Positions 1 through 10,499 of a stretch of 33,920 nucleotides of DNA are shown in pieces. A model generated the notes under the pieces. That model saw only the letters and a list, made by a program, of their open reading frames with translations. It was not told where the DNA came from and searched no databases. Positions within the stretch are counted from its first letter, which is position 1, and every line of letters starts with the position of its first letter. The stretch lies in assembly GCF_026151205.1 (NCBI RefSeq), contig NW_026971832.1, positions 1 to 33,920 on the forward strand, in the 5' to 3' direction. The stretch is from Bolinopsis microptera. Lineage: Eukaryota > Ctenophora > Tentaculata > Lobata > Bolinopsidae. The translations under genes were made by a program, and so were the position numbers.

Positions 1-44
1 AGAATGTATAGAGACACTTGTACACAGAACCTACTGGTACACTC

Positions 45-1269
45 TTATCTCCTTTCATAGCATGTTTCACAGTACTGACTTATCTTTTTCCTGATATTGG
101 TGACACATTGATATACTTATCACATTTAATGAGTATGTTCTCATGGTGGGTTGAGAGATTGTCATTGTTTGTTATCTCATTCAAAATTGCGATAAGTTCA
201 ATCTTTTGTTCTTTTGGAGAATACTTTAAAGCATTGATCAACACTTCCACAAATTCTTTCGATACTTTCTGCAGTTTTTTCTCCTTACAAAATTTCTCTA
301 ACTGTAGTCATGAATTCTTGTGTCTCCTGATCTGTACTGGGTGTTTTGAAGTAGTAGCAAACACAAACCAGCAGTTCAACAACTATAAACACAGACGTCA
401 CCTTGTTACCCAGAACTGCGTCTGTGATATCTTGTTACAACTGTTCAGTCTATATATTTCTTGTTATCATACACCTCAGTAGACAGTAGTGCTCAACCTC
501 CTATCTTCACTACGGGAACTGAGCAAGGAAGTTGTTTCCGTTGAGAGACGGAACATTTTAACCTCATATCATCTACCGACATGTCTGGTAGGGTTTGCAT
601 TCTTTCACAAGATAAAGTTCCTTGTTTTTTCGAAACTCAGGGCTAGATGCATCTGCTGGAGAAGATACTTCAAATTATCGTCCAGTTTCATCTTTCCTTC
701 CAAGTTCACTAGAATAGTACGGAGGAACGGCTCAGTATTACTCCCTCCGAGAACTATCATATAGTCTATTTGAACGGTATCCTGTTCATCCAAACCTGTC
801 ATATACTCCAACACAAAATACGCGTTATCTTCGCATGTTAGTTCCCACAATAAAACGTTTATCATATCTTTATTATCCCATTTCCCGAGAATGGAAATGC
901 ATTCTTCAAACACAAACCGTTTCTCTTCATCCGTGCTTGCACATTCCACCTTCCTCTTTAACCACTGTTTACACTCTTCCTTCATCCAATCTATTACAAA
1001 TACTTCGGCAAGTTTATATTTAGCTCCCTAAAGTTTCCGTTAACTACATTCCCCAGCTCCCTATCATCCAACAGAGTTATAAACAGCGTTACATTTTCCG
1101 CCAAGAAATCATCAAACTGAAGTTCCACTTGGTGCATCTCCTTTATTAGATAGCGAAACGTTGCACTATCACCAATAAGTAACTGCTTGGAAACATTCAG
1201 GGGATCTTCATCCTTTGCAGTATCAGGGGAATTGTTTCTTCCATAACTAGAAGTGGGAGTAATATACAT
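45..1269 (-). pseudogene. BTB/POZ-like protein gene, broken by about five frame changes
   Basis: Translated on the minus strand, the region gives protein-like text that moves between frames: 994-1269 (still open up to 1314), 605-1027, 493-636, 285-434, 80-307, and a short tail ending at a stop at 45-47. The first two blocks resemble a BTB/POZ fold: LNVSKQLL followed by S..F and FRYLIKEM, an acidic hydrophobic stretch (VELQFDDFLAENVTLF), then LAEVFVIDW followed by C.QWL, as at the end of many BTB domains. The later blocks look helical and charged (LEKFCKEKKLQKVSKEFVEV, then ECISILGKW-like text upstream), compatible with a BACK-like or uncharacterised region. BTB proteins are usually dimerising scaffolds or cullin-3 adaptors; no specific role can be assigned. 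The Met at 1267-1269 has A at -3, but an in-frame open stretch continues upstream, so the start is uncertain. The total is about 400 codons without introns. The breaks do not sit in long homopolymers, which favours a pseudogene, but consensus errors are not excluded. The BTB call is moderate and the gene identity unknown. Confidence -1.
448..492 (-). other. Unresolved joint inside the broken BTB-like gene
   Basis: The block ending at the TGA at 493-495 is followed in the same frame by 15 further open codons (reading ALLSTEVYDNKKYID), then another TGA at 445-447. The next clearly protein-like block starts in a different frame at 434. No single indel joins the two sides cleanly, so either a stop mutation plus a frameshift occurred here or a few bases are missing. 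Confidence -1.
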
Positions 1270-1314
1270 TTCAATGATTTTTATATTACTTGATAGTACA
1301 AAAGTTGGGAGCGA

Positions 1315-1889
1315 CTATTTGGTTATTTTAAGAAAATCGGACAATATTATTATACTGTATACAGTAATCATCAAAAACTGGCACAGATCGCAGCTCACGT
1401 TCGGCGACTGAAAATCAAAGTAAGGTACATTTAAGATCCAAGGTTGCTACACGTTGTATGCCTCTTGTGCAATGTGCACGCAAAGCGGCCGGAAATATTT
1501 TCGGCCCGAGAAGGGATTACAACTTGTATCAAATCCTCAGGTCATTATCCTTAACTATCTAGCCATCTCCAAGCCGACCAATCACACTAGGTTGCCTAGT
1601 CTGTTGTATCAAACTTCTGTCTTTATTTGTACCATACGACCAGTAATTGGTCGTTTGCACACAAATACTTTCCAATTCGGAAAAAAAAGTTTTTTAAAGC
1701 CGCGTTTATTAAAAATTGGTTGTTTGACGACAAAACAACATAATTTTTAATTTGGCGCCAGATTTAGCTATTTAAAATTGGTCAACGCGCGATGGATTTG
1801 CCCAAATTTACTATTCAAATCAGTGCTTCAGTAAATAACGTCAGTTGTCATAGTGACGACCAAAACCGAGAAACATCTGCTCACTTTTA
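1315..1889. other. No gene seen; region upstream of the BTB-like gene
   Basis: An in-frame stop at 1315-1317 closes the upstream extension of the BTB-like gene. Beyond it the sequence is AT-rich with scattered GC-richer words. A 98-codon plus-strand frame at 1454-1750 has no recognisable composition or motif and is probably chance. The phrase GGTCATTATCCTTAACTAT near 1540 reappears with one change near 2009, linking this stretch to the repeat family that follows. No promoter element is convincing. Confidence -1.
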
Positions 1890-1891
1890 AT

Positions 1892-2030
1892 TTCCAGGAT
1901 ATAATCGTGAAATCAAAGTTGGAGTGATACAGTATTGTCAGTGTTTGACTGAAGCAAGCTTCACATCCGAGACCGATCTCCAGAAATCAATTTAATATTG
2001 TAGCTACCGGTCATTATCCTTGACTATAAT
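1892..2030 (+). repeat. Diverged direct repeat family 1, copy A
   Basis: The segment contains CCAGGATATAAT, GAAATCA, AAAGTTGG, CTGAAGCAAGCTTCACATCC and ATCAATTTAATATTG in that order. The same ordered words recur in copy B at 2045-2316. Bases between the words differ by substitutions and small indels, as expected of old repeat copies. No coding capacity is visible. The family is not recognised and it could be a fragment of a non-autonomous element. Confidence -1.
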
Positions 2031-2044
2031 GACCTTTTAATTCC

Positions 2045-2316
2045 CATTTCCCAGGATATAATGCTCATGAAATCATCTTGTCTGGAAAACAGTGTAAATG
2101 TAGAGCTGTACTTTAAAACCGTATTTTTAATATTCTTGCTTCGTTACCTTGATGCTATTAACTCTTAAATTTTCGGTTTGTCACTTCCTCTCCAGAGAAA
2201 GATGAGTCTGGCCAGGAGGTATCGTAGTTAAAGTTGGGATAGAAATGTAGTCTGGCTGAAGCAAGCTTCACATCCTAGAACCACTATTGAAATATCAATT
2301 TAATATTGAAGCCACC
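2045..2316 (+). repeat. Diverged direct repeat family 1, copy B with internal insertion
   Basis: The left part (CCCAGGATATAATGCTCATG, near 2049-2068) and the right part (AAAGTTGGGAT near 2230, CTGAAGCAAGCTTCACATCC at 2256-2275, ATCAATTTAATATTGAAGCC near 2293-2312) match copy A in order. About 155 bp that copy A lacks separates the two parts. Either copy B gained an insertion or copy A suffered a deletion. Confidence -1.
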
Positions 2317-2540
2317 ATCAAAAACGCCAAAGGCGACCATTTCAAACTAATCTTGACCTGGGATCAAATCCAAGGCTACAAGAACGCACAGAGAAAAAAA
2401 CAACACAGAGTGATGACCTCACACAGTCGAGAGTAGCAGAGTCATGCAATGTTTGTAGTATAACACTCACAGCATTATGTGATCACAATCAGATCTCAGA
2501 TAACTAAGCAGTTGACTACCGGTAGGCATTTTCAAGATTT

Positions 2541-2680
2541 TCATTTTATCAAAGATTTCTCCGGATTTTCAGCTTCCAGTACCTTGATGTTGGCTTGTGT
2601 CACTCACACTGACTGATTGGTCACTGGTAAAAATTTAGTCAAAAATGTGAAATTCGGGTCAAGGAAACAGCAGAAAAGGT
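2541..2680 (+). repeat. Diverged direct repeat family 2, copy 1
   Basis: Ordered words TTTATC/GACAAA, TTTCT, CGGA, AGCTT..AG, ACCT, TGT..TTGTG, CACA, GATTGGTCA, a TGGTCA-like word, GTGAAATT and AAGGAAA are shared with the segment at 2711-2866 in the same orientation. Identity looks roughly 65-75 percent by eye. There is no open frame. It appears to be a fragment of an old dispersed repeat. Confidence -1.
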
Positions 2681-2710
2681 TCTGTTTAAAAATCTACCAA
2701 ATTGTGTATC

Positions 2711-2868
2711 CTTTTATTTTGACAAATTTCCTTTAATCGGAGCTTTCTTCGGTAATATAGCTTTCAGAACCTCAATTGTATCTTGTGCCATCCACAGTGA
2801 ACTCCCTAATTGGTCATTGAAGAAAAAAAGGTCAAAACAGTGAAATTTAGGTTGAGGAAAGCTGATAT
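2711..2868 (+). repeat. Diverged direct repeat family 2, copy 2
   Basis: This is the second copy of the segment at 2541-2680. It has TTTGACAAATTTC, CGGAGCTTTC, TTGTATCTTGTGCCATC, AATTGGTCATTGA and a closing GGTCAAAACAGTGAAATTT. That closing word recurs once more as GGTCAAAACATTGAAATTT at about 3300-3319, which suggests a third, mostly lost copy. Confidence -1.
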
Positions 2869-3217
2869 TTGAAAATGTCCTGCCGGTAAAAATTCAGTCA
2901 ATTCTCACCAGTGAAACAATAGATGAACTTGGAGAAGGTAGGCATGACTATTGCTCAGGTACTCCCCTTGCAAGTTGCATGCCTTTGGCATGTACGGAAT
3001 TAAACAGGAATTAAACATGAAATGACCAAGGAGAACACTAACAAACTCGTCTACGTCTCACATCACTTGAGGCTTGATACGAGAACCCCCGTCCCTTATG
3101 TGATCGAGTAGAGAGATCACTTCTTAATTTATAGCTTCTATGTACAGAGTTGTCATGTGAACTCAACCCCAGATCTAGGCTCTAGACCATTTCTAGGTCA
3201 ATTATATTCAATCCATG

Positions 3218-3251
3218 GATCACATATACGTCACTAATTGGTGACGTGATC
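3218..3251. repeat. Short interrupted inverted repeat
   Basis: GATCAC and CGTCAC, separated by ATATA, are followed after a 5-base spacer by GGTGACGTGATC. The inner CGTCAC/GTGACG pair and the outer GATCAC/GTGATC pair are exact complements. The ATATA is an unpaired bulge on the left arm only. It could form a small hairpin, or contain a CRE-like TGACG word; no function is shown. Confidence -1.
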
Positions 3252-3823
3252 TGACCCCTCTTGGGGGCTGGATCAGTTTCTTTACCTTAAGTCTCCCGTG
3301 GTCAAAACATTGAAATTTGGTGGTAAGCTTTGTTTCAAAAAGGCCACCCAATGAGAGGCGTCTGGAAAGATTTATACCTACCTATTGAACCTATTGAGAG
3401 GTTTAGAAGTGGTCATCTTCACGGCCATCACGCAATCTGCGGACCACCCCCTTGACTGCACCAGTCTATTATCGAGTTAGAGTCCCAGTGTCATACGCTA
3501 AATACCAAGTTTTGCTACTTCTCCCACGATGCTAAAATCTGCCAACTCAGTTTTTCTTTGTTAAAGCCAATTCTTCGTGCTATCGTTTTCTTTGATATTT
3601 TAATTTGATCGCTAGGATTTCATTTCACTGATAGTTTTATATTATTCTATAAACTGAGCAGGTCTATTCCTCTTCATTTCACAATTTCATTTGTTGATTG
3701 CAATGTAATGATGTTACATAATCTGATAATCATGAAAGATGAGCAATAAGCGGTCCAATTTCATACTTAAACGGTCTTCTTAGGGTGAAAATGGAATGCG
3801 CGAATAAGATTTTGTTGAATGAT

Positions 3824-3839
3824 TTGCGCGAAGCGCGCG
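3824..3839. repeat. GCGC-rich hairpin in AT-rich DNA
   Basis: TTGCGCGAAGCGCGCGT lies in strongly AT-rich sequence and pairs GCGCG.. with ..CGCGC around a short loop. An isolated ATGCGCGAATAAG occurs about 28 bp upstream (near 3797). Short GCGCG hairpins of this kind are common as dispersed simple elements in invertebrate genomes, and nothing more can be said here. Confidence -1.
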
Positions 3840-4188
3840 TTTTTGCCTTGTTGCCATGCCAAAAAACGACCGTTATTATTGCGTCAAAACATCTTGCATG
3901 ACGAACCTTTGTTTGCTATTTGATTTCTGAGTTATTTCATGAAGCATTCAGCTCCACAAAGTTTACTTACATCTTTAACATAGCTAACCAACTTATTTTT
4001 TAGCAAGGCTGAGGCTTGTCTCCAATGGTGAGTTGCTTCAATGCTGTATGATGTTTAATGATGATTTTGTCACCTCTTTTTTTCTTCCCACTTTTTTCTG
4101 TTAGATTGCAGTCCTTAACTTTCGTAATTAATTATAATTAGAAATGTCATCTCAAATTTGAAAAGTAATAATGATTAAAACCTTCCAG

Positions 4189-4237
4189 GCTACCCAATAC
4201 AAGAAGGCAGCTCAGATCGCGGGAAAGAAGAAACAAG
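4189..4237 (+). CDS. Possible 49-nt internal exon
   Basis: The sequence runs CCTTCCAG, then 49 bases, then GTCAGT, so a 3' splice AG and a good 5' splice site bracket it. In the frame starting GCT ACC it reads ATQYKKAAQIAGKKKQ, a plausible lysine-rich helical stretch. GC content and codon choice stand out from the AT-rich flanks. The polypyrimidine tract is weak and no matching upstream exon is certain (a 24-nt candidate ending near 4027 gives a different phase). The parent protein is not recognised, so this is a low-confidence call. Confidence -1.
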
Positions 4238-4430
4238 GTCAGTTAACCATCGCCTTCATAAAACATTTCAACCTCGGTTGATTATATTTTTAAGTGTTCT
4301 GTGGTCGAAATGTTGCTGTATAACTGCCGCCTGTATAGGGTACATTATTGCGGAACCCTTTTTAGGTTAATAACGTATCGCTTTCCGTTCTCTTATCGGT
4401 TTATACAAACACCTTGATGGCTCCTTGGTC

Positions 4431-4688
4431 TCAGAACTGTGAAAAAGGAAGCTTATCTATGAAAATTGTTGGTTTCTCCAAAAAGCCTTTCTGCGATTTT
4501 TCGAATATGGAATTCCGTCTGCTGCGAGATTGCATTGAGTGGCTCATGATCTTCATATCACACTCGAAGCCTTCTTCTTGAGTGAGAGGATCAGAGGATG
4601 TCTTTGACTCTGTCATTGCTTTCTTGGCAACCACTGATAGCATGATTGTGGACTGACTCCACTCATCTAATATAAGACTCTGCGAGTA
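4431..4688 (-). CDS. Unrecognised open frame, possible exon
   Basis: The frame is open from just after a TAG to a TGA (85-86 codons); the first Met is at 4641-4643. The product is hydrophilic and rich in Ser and Lys, with MSHSMQSRSRRNSIFEKSQK in the middle, where RRNS resembles a basophilic kinase site. It has no membrane segment, signal peptide or repeat. It lies in the well-resolved part of the window, so the frame itself is probably real sequence, but 86 open codons can occur by chance here. It could be a coding exon of a gene lying mostly outside the recognisable parts, or noise. Confidence -1.
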   Translation of the reverse strand, partial: YSQSLILDEWSQSTIMLSVVAKKAMTESKTSSDPLTQEEGFECDMKIMSHSMQSRSRRNSIFEKSQKGFLEKPTIFIDKLPFSQF

Positions 4689-4699
4689 CTAACATTCAT

Positions 4700-5150
4700 C
4701 AATGGAAGGGTTGCGTGTGGCGTGGTGCAATGGTTGCTTCTGACAATATAATGTGGAAATAACTCGGTCTGAGCAGAAGCGCCGAGAGAATCAAGCTGTG
4801 AAAGAATTTTAAAACTATATCTTCCAAATAGTTTGTTTTCACCCATATTATGTAAATTGTAATGTTAACCAAATGCAGTGAGCGGTCAAAAAAGGACAAA
4901 AAGGGTTATTTTCATTTATCTGATCAGCATTCGTTCAAGTTCCAATAGTCTACATGTTTCTTTAAGTGATGTTGCTGAATTCTCGTAGACAAACCAACAG
5001 TCCGAGTCTTACTGAGCCCGTACAAACTCCCGTCTTTTTTTTTCCTATCATTACTTTTCCTATCATTATCTTTCCTGTCAAATCTTCTCTGATATTTTGC
5101 GTGTTGGCTCTTATCATTTAAATCTGCACGTGCACAAATTTCCCGTAACT
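4700..5150. other. No gene seen
   Basis: Ordinary AT-rich sequence with a short decayed tandem of TTTCCTATCATTA-like words near 5039-5080. A 66-codon minus-strand frame at 4699-4899 has no recognisable feature. Confidence -1.
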
Positions 5151-5154
5151 TTGC

Positions 5155-5345
5155 CTAATAGCGGTTAGCATTGCAGGAGGGCCAACTCGCCGCTGGATCC
5201 CCAACAATGACCTGAAATCGCAAGCTCGTCGTAATAACAGGATCCGATCTCCGTCTCCACCATTCTTCATACACAACGAGACAACGCTGCCGTGCCCTCT
5301 GGCCGTCATCAAGCACACCAACAAAAACTGGCGCAAAGCATGTAA
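5155..5345. other. GC-richer block, possible old mobile-element or exon remnant
   Basis: About 190 bp with clearly higher GC and several CpGs compared with both flanks. Two minus-strand frames are open across it. One contains VFVGVLDDGQRARQRCLVV and then EEWWRRRS; the other contains GDGDRILLLRRACDFRSLLG. Neither matches a family I can name. The composition contrast suggests a decayed coding segment, for example of a transposon, but a specific assignment would be a guess. Confidence -1.
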
Positions 5346-5352
5346 TGAATAT

Positions 5353-5378
5353 AATGTCACGTGATAATGTCACGTGAT
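5353..5378. repeat. Exact 13-bp tandem duplication containing CACGTG
   Basis: AATGTCACGTGAT occurs twice in immediate succession. Each copy carries the palindromic E-box word CACGTG inside TCACGTGA. It may be a target-site-like or slippage duplication at the edge of the GC-richer block. A regulatory role is not shown. Confidence -1.
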
Positions 5379-5459
5379 AGCTTGATGATAGGCTATCTGA
5401 ATCCTGTTGTTGAACAATTTGCAAACTCTGTTTTTTGATTAGGGTGGGGTATGCCCTAG

Positions 5460-8400
5460 TTGGGGGGTCAAATCACTTTTTTCCCCTCTTAGTGGATAAC
5501 TGAAACATGTTCCTGGGGGAGGACTCTGAAAAAAAAACCACAGAAAAAGCACCAAAACTTGGGCCGCTCACCCAACTTCCTTTTGGAATAATTTATTCAA
5601 TCGGGCTAAAGCACCACACCATACAGTTAAAAAAACCACACCAGTAATGTATAAACCTAAAGACCGGAAAAAAATAATTTAAAATTCAGGAAAATTTTCG
5701 TTAAGTAAATTTTCCCAACAGATGGGGTGGTACCAGGGTAAAAAAAAATCAGAATGACAAACCAGATTTTCTAAACTACGTTAACTTATCGAAAGTCCCC
5801 AAAAACGTTTAACAAATTTATACTTCAAAAACCGCCGGAACCCCCTGTGTTTTTTTTGCTTGTAGCTTTTGCTTTGAATTTTTAATAACAATGTTAAACA
5901 ATTGTTTTCCTGGTAATAAAAATCCACTCTTGGGGATTTGTCCCCGACCTTTGGGTTGCCCATGATCCTTAGTTTTATAGATTTAAGCTTCCCCCCTCGA
6001 CATTTTCATCTCACGAGACCTTAAACCACCCAACTCACATATACCTAAAACCTGAAACCCGAAATGTAAAAGCACCTTTACACCCCCCCTAAAATCCGGT
6101 GAGTTAAAAATGTCCCGTAGGTTGTAAACCCACTATGTGTGTTTTTCCCCCAATCTCATGTGTGGGTCTGGGGTGGGAACAATATTAATTTTTTTGTGAA
6201 TAAAACCTTACCTGGTTTATGTGAATTCCCAATCCTACCGGTTAAACAACCAAATTATCCCTGTGGATCTATCAAAGGTATGGCACCATCAGGAAAAACC
6301 CCCCCAATGTTTAGAAGCTATTTAACCAGAAAAGAACAAAGAAAACAAGGAACAATCAAGAAGAAGCCCGTTTTGATTTGGTTTGTCGAACACTGAATGG
6401 TAAGTGGTAACTATTGAATGCTAAGGAGTTTTGAAAGGTTTTTAAAACTATGGTTATGAAACTTTGGCCTTTTTTTCCCTTTTTTATTTGGTGTCGGTTA
6501 TGGCGAATCCCATAAAATAAACCCCTCAATTAAGCAGCTTATAACAAGCAAGTTATGGAACTGGGCCAAGGTTTTTATTCAATGGGATGAATTCTCCCTT
6601 TTTTTGACCACCTTACTTTTTTTTTGGAGTGTTCCCCCCCAGGAAGGTAACCAAAGCCTTATAGAAATACGGGCCCTCCGAATGGGAATTAATCTAATAT
6701 CCCATTTTTTTGTACGCTTTAAAAAAAAATCCACGCCGTCCAAAATTTTTCCTTCAAAAATGAGGTCCCCCCTTTCGTAAATAGTAAATGAACGTTTTTG
6801 GTTCCCCCCTCCAGGTTTTTGCCCATTCCCGAAGCAACTCGGGTTTTGAAAAAACAAAAAGAAATGAAAGAAAATAAAAAAAGATTGGATTAGTGGGGAA
6901 AAATCGACAAGGGATGGCCTCCTGGATACTATGCGCCGATTTCAACGATTTTCCCTCCCTCCCTCATGCAATACACCCCCACCTAAAAAAATGGTAAAGT
7001 ATACTTTTAAGGTTGTTTTTGAAAGTGTTTTTATTTTTTTACCCTGTACCGGTTGGGGACTCCGGGGAGGGGCAATGGGGTCCCTATAATCGTTTTTTTT
7101 TTTTTAAATTCTGGTAATCATGGTTTTTTGTGAAAACCGATCCTCTATTTTAAAAATACCCATTTTTAAAAAACATTTTTATTCTTCTTTGAAAAATTAT
7201 TCACAAAGCCTCAAAAAAAAATCCCCCCCCCCCCAGACAGAAAAAAAAGAAGACAGCAAGGAAAACATCCTGGCAATGGAGCCCGGTAATCAGACTTTTT
7301 CGATTGACGACGAAAAGGGCAAAATTTTCTTTTCAAAAACATCCTAAAAAAGAAGTGGCGTACGATTTTTTTTTGGGAAGAAAAAATCCTACCCGGTACA
7401 AAACAAAATATCCAAAATTGGGACCCGTAAAAGCCCCCCTTTAATTTCCCGCGCTAGAGGTTAAGGTCAGGTGAAAGGGGGGGTATGTGTGTTGATCGTT
7501 GTCGAGTCGTCTCGGAGGGCATAATAATTATACAGATCCTGCGAAATTTTGGTTTGAACATAGACTCCCAAATTGCAGGAGCAAGTTTTTTTTCCCCTTT
7601 TTCCCCCTCCCCCCTGATTGGGCCGTGTCCCCAAACTACCCCAAGTTTTGTTGAAAAGATGCCCCCCAAAAAGTAATTTTATCCAGTCCCCCCTTTCCTA
7701 TTACAGTGTGTATGGTTCCCCCTGCTGGGGAGAAATGTGTTGCAAGTGAAGTTGGGTAAGAAAGAGAGGGATAATGAAAAAGGAATAAAAAGTTTGTGTA
7801 GAAGGAGAAAGGTGGGGGGGTTTATGTGAGAATGTGAGCTTTTGGTTTTTATCCTAATAAATAAGCACTTAACCAACTATATTTAAAAATAACAAATTAG
7901 CAACAATTAAAAAAAATTTTCATGTGGGAAATAACGGGATTTTTAGTTAAATAAAAAAAAATTTGTGTCCGATGGGTGCTCATATACTCGTTACTATGTA
8001 GAGGGGGCTTTTATAAAGGCCACCCCCGGGAGGATGTAAATGCCAAATATGTTACATTTATTGGTTCCCCCCCTGGGGTTTAGTTTGATCGGGTAGTCCC
8101 CGCCAAACTGCAATCTGTGTGGCACAAAAATATAACAACCTGGCAGAATCGGCGGGGCCGGACCCCTAGTTTTTTTTAAAGGTTATTCCATTAGTATCTT
8201 AAAAAGGTGAACAGGACTCATCTACACAGGTTGGTTCATTGGTCTGAATCTGCATGTTTTTTACTATCATAGTGCGGTGTAAATGGTTACAGATGAAGAG
8301 GTTACAAGAGATAAAATAGAAACCAGGGCTACAGAGGATATACATATCTATGGTGACAGACATGTAAACCGTGTTGTGTCTATATATACACGAAAGGATG

Positions 8401-9890
8401 TAAGCGGGAAGCGTGGGAGGGGGGCGCGGGCGGGCTGTGAGAGGGGTTTTATTCCCCGTCGATCGATAGGGGGATGATATCGATATCAGTAAGACTCTAT
8501 ACACAGAGTGAGTAGTCTCCGGCTATGCAGGGATAGGACCCTATAAAAAATTCTTGAAAATAAAACGCGTTTTTTAATTATGGGACCCGTCCAGGAAAAC
8601 GTATTTTGGAGACTTAGCACCCCCCCCCCCCCCGACGTGGTGTTTGGGCCGAACAATGGATTCGGGGCAGCTAAAATTTCTTTAGGAAAGCCAGGACAAG
8701 AAAATTTCAATCATTCCAAGACAAGCCAATTTTTTTTTGGTCTTGTAAATTTCTGTTTCCAATCACTAAAAGATAATAATTAGTTGTGGGAAGAAGTATG
8801 TGGAAATTTTTATGGGAAGCTGGGAAAATTGGGGTGTCTGGTGGGGACACCGTGGAAGCAGAGATAATTGGTTTTATTTGACAAATTGACCCAAGTGTTC
8901 CCTCCAACAGAAAATAGGCTTTGATCCAAATTCCCTCAAATTGAAAAAGGTTTTCCTTCTTGGATTATCCCGCTGGTTTGAACTAGAACAGTTTTTGAAT
9001 GCAATTTTTAATTAAACAATCACTTTTGCCCCCCCCCTCCCCCCCCTAATTTTCCCAAATTAAACCTTGCTTTTGGAATAATTAAAATTGTGGCCCGTGC
9101 TTTGGTCAAAATTGTAAGTCCCACCAGCTCCGGTCAAAATCCCAGCACGAAGCAATAAAATGGGATCCCCCCCCCCTGGGTGTATGGTGGGTGACCTCGG
9201 TTAAAAGTTTTCTTGGTTTTTATGTTATTGAACTTTTCGGGAAAATGTGTTTTGTTTTTTTTTTAATTGATTTAAGAATAGGCGCAATCAAAAGAAGTTC
9301 CCCCCAAACGTTTTTTATGAGCATTATACAAAAAAAACCAAAAAAATCCCAACCACCAAATCCGACCCCTATAATAATAATTATTTTGTTTCAAATGGAA
9401 ATGTGTTGAAGAATGGATAATTTTTTAAATTAAAATCCCTAATAATATATTTTTTTTTTTTAATTGTAAATCACCAAGAAACTCCCCAGATACCTGAAAA
9501 ACTCTCTTTCCTAACCAAAAAGGTATATATTCCCCGTGGAATATAAACCTGACAGTTGCCAAAAAAAGGAGTCACCCCCTGGGGGGTCCCCGGGCAACTT
9601 TTTTTTTAATATGGCCAAATATAAAATTGAAGGTGTATTAAAACTCGATTATTCTACAGAAGACAACGGCCGGCGGTGGCACCGAAATTGGCTCCCCAAT
9701 TTTTTTTTTGTTTTCGGTTTGAAAAAAAAACTAAAAGTGTTTTTGCGTTTTCGCCGACAAATAGTTTTTTCCTTTGCGGCCCCCCATTTTCCCCCCACTC
9801 TCTGTCGCCCCTTTTCGCGGTACAAAAACTCCTTTTTCCACTTCCTTTCTCTTGCTGAATCGCAAGCCTATATACGTGGACAAGGTGGGG
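5460..9890. other. No gene or element recognised
   Basis: AT-rich, homopolymer-inflated sequence with no convincing protein motif on either strand. A somewhat cleaner patch at about 8190-8480 has a 64-codon plus-strand frame of charged residues (EEVTRDKIETRATEDIHIYG), but it has no recognisable domain and is short enough to be chance. Confidence -1.
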
Positions 9891-10499
9891 GATGAAATAA
9901 ATCGAGCAAATTTAAATAGGAAATCACCAATAGACTGGACGGGTCCCCCCTAGCCGAGCTAGGTAAATATGGTAAAGTAAAACAGAATGAATACTTCCCC
10001 GTCCCTAACTCTTTTCGAAGTAAGCCGCCGACTCTAAAGCAAAGCTTTAGAAAACTACTTTTGTCAAATTTGGTAACAAAAGCAAGCCCGGATGGCTTTT
10101 TTGGTGCAGAGGTTCCCCCCCCGCGTGGCCCCACTTTAACCTCCCCATGGCCCTGAGCATGGGTGGAGCTGGGGGTTAAGTGTTAATACACAAACTAACC
10201 AGCCCGGGTGCCAACTAACATCGGTGGTAAAAGCCCCACCATGGGTACACATGGTAGCAAACAAAAATCCCCCTCGGGCCATTAAAATAATTTCAAAAAC
10301 AAAGAATTATTTTAAAAAACCGGCTGGCTTCAATAAATGCAAATACTACTACGAAGAAAATATAAATTTTAAAATTGTTTTAACTTTCAAACAGGCCCCC
10401 CCCTGGCCCTACAGCCACCACACGTTTTTTAAATTTTTACTGGCAAACGGTATAAAACGGGCCCAGTCCCCCCCAATACTACAATGCCGCCCGTTGTAA

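Larger units (their letters stand above)
2880..4180. other. Non-coding AT-rich stretch with small repeats, no gene seen
   Basis: No long frame with protein-like composition is present on either strand. It holds the inverted repeat at 3218-3251, the GCGC-rich hairpin near 3824-3839, and a third partial trace of repeat family 2 near 3300. Near 4000-4033 the order TTTTTTAG, about 24 bases, then GTGAGT resembles a micro-exon flanked by splice signals, but its phase does not join well to the candidate exon at 4189. Confidence -1.

Noticed and set aside
18-482. 154-codon plus-strand open frame
   Set aside because: It lies antisense to the BTB-like gene blocks at 80-434, whose minus-strand translation is far more protein-like. 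It is a shadow frame.
489-764. 91-codon plus-strand open frame
   Set aside because: It is antisense to the minus-strand BTB-like gene and has no domain features.
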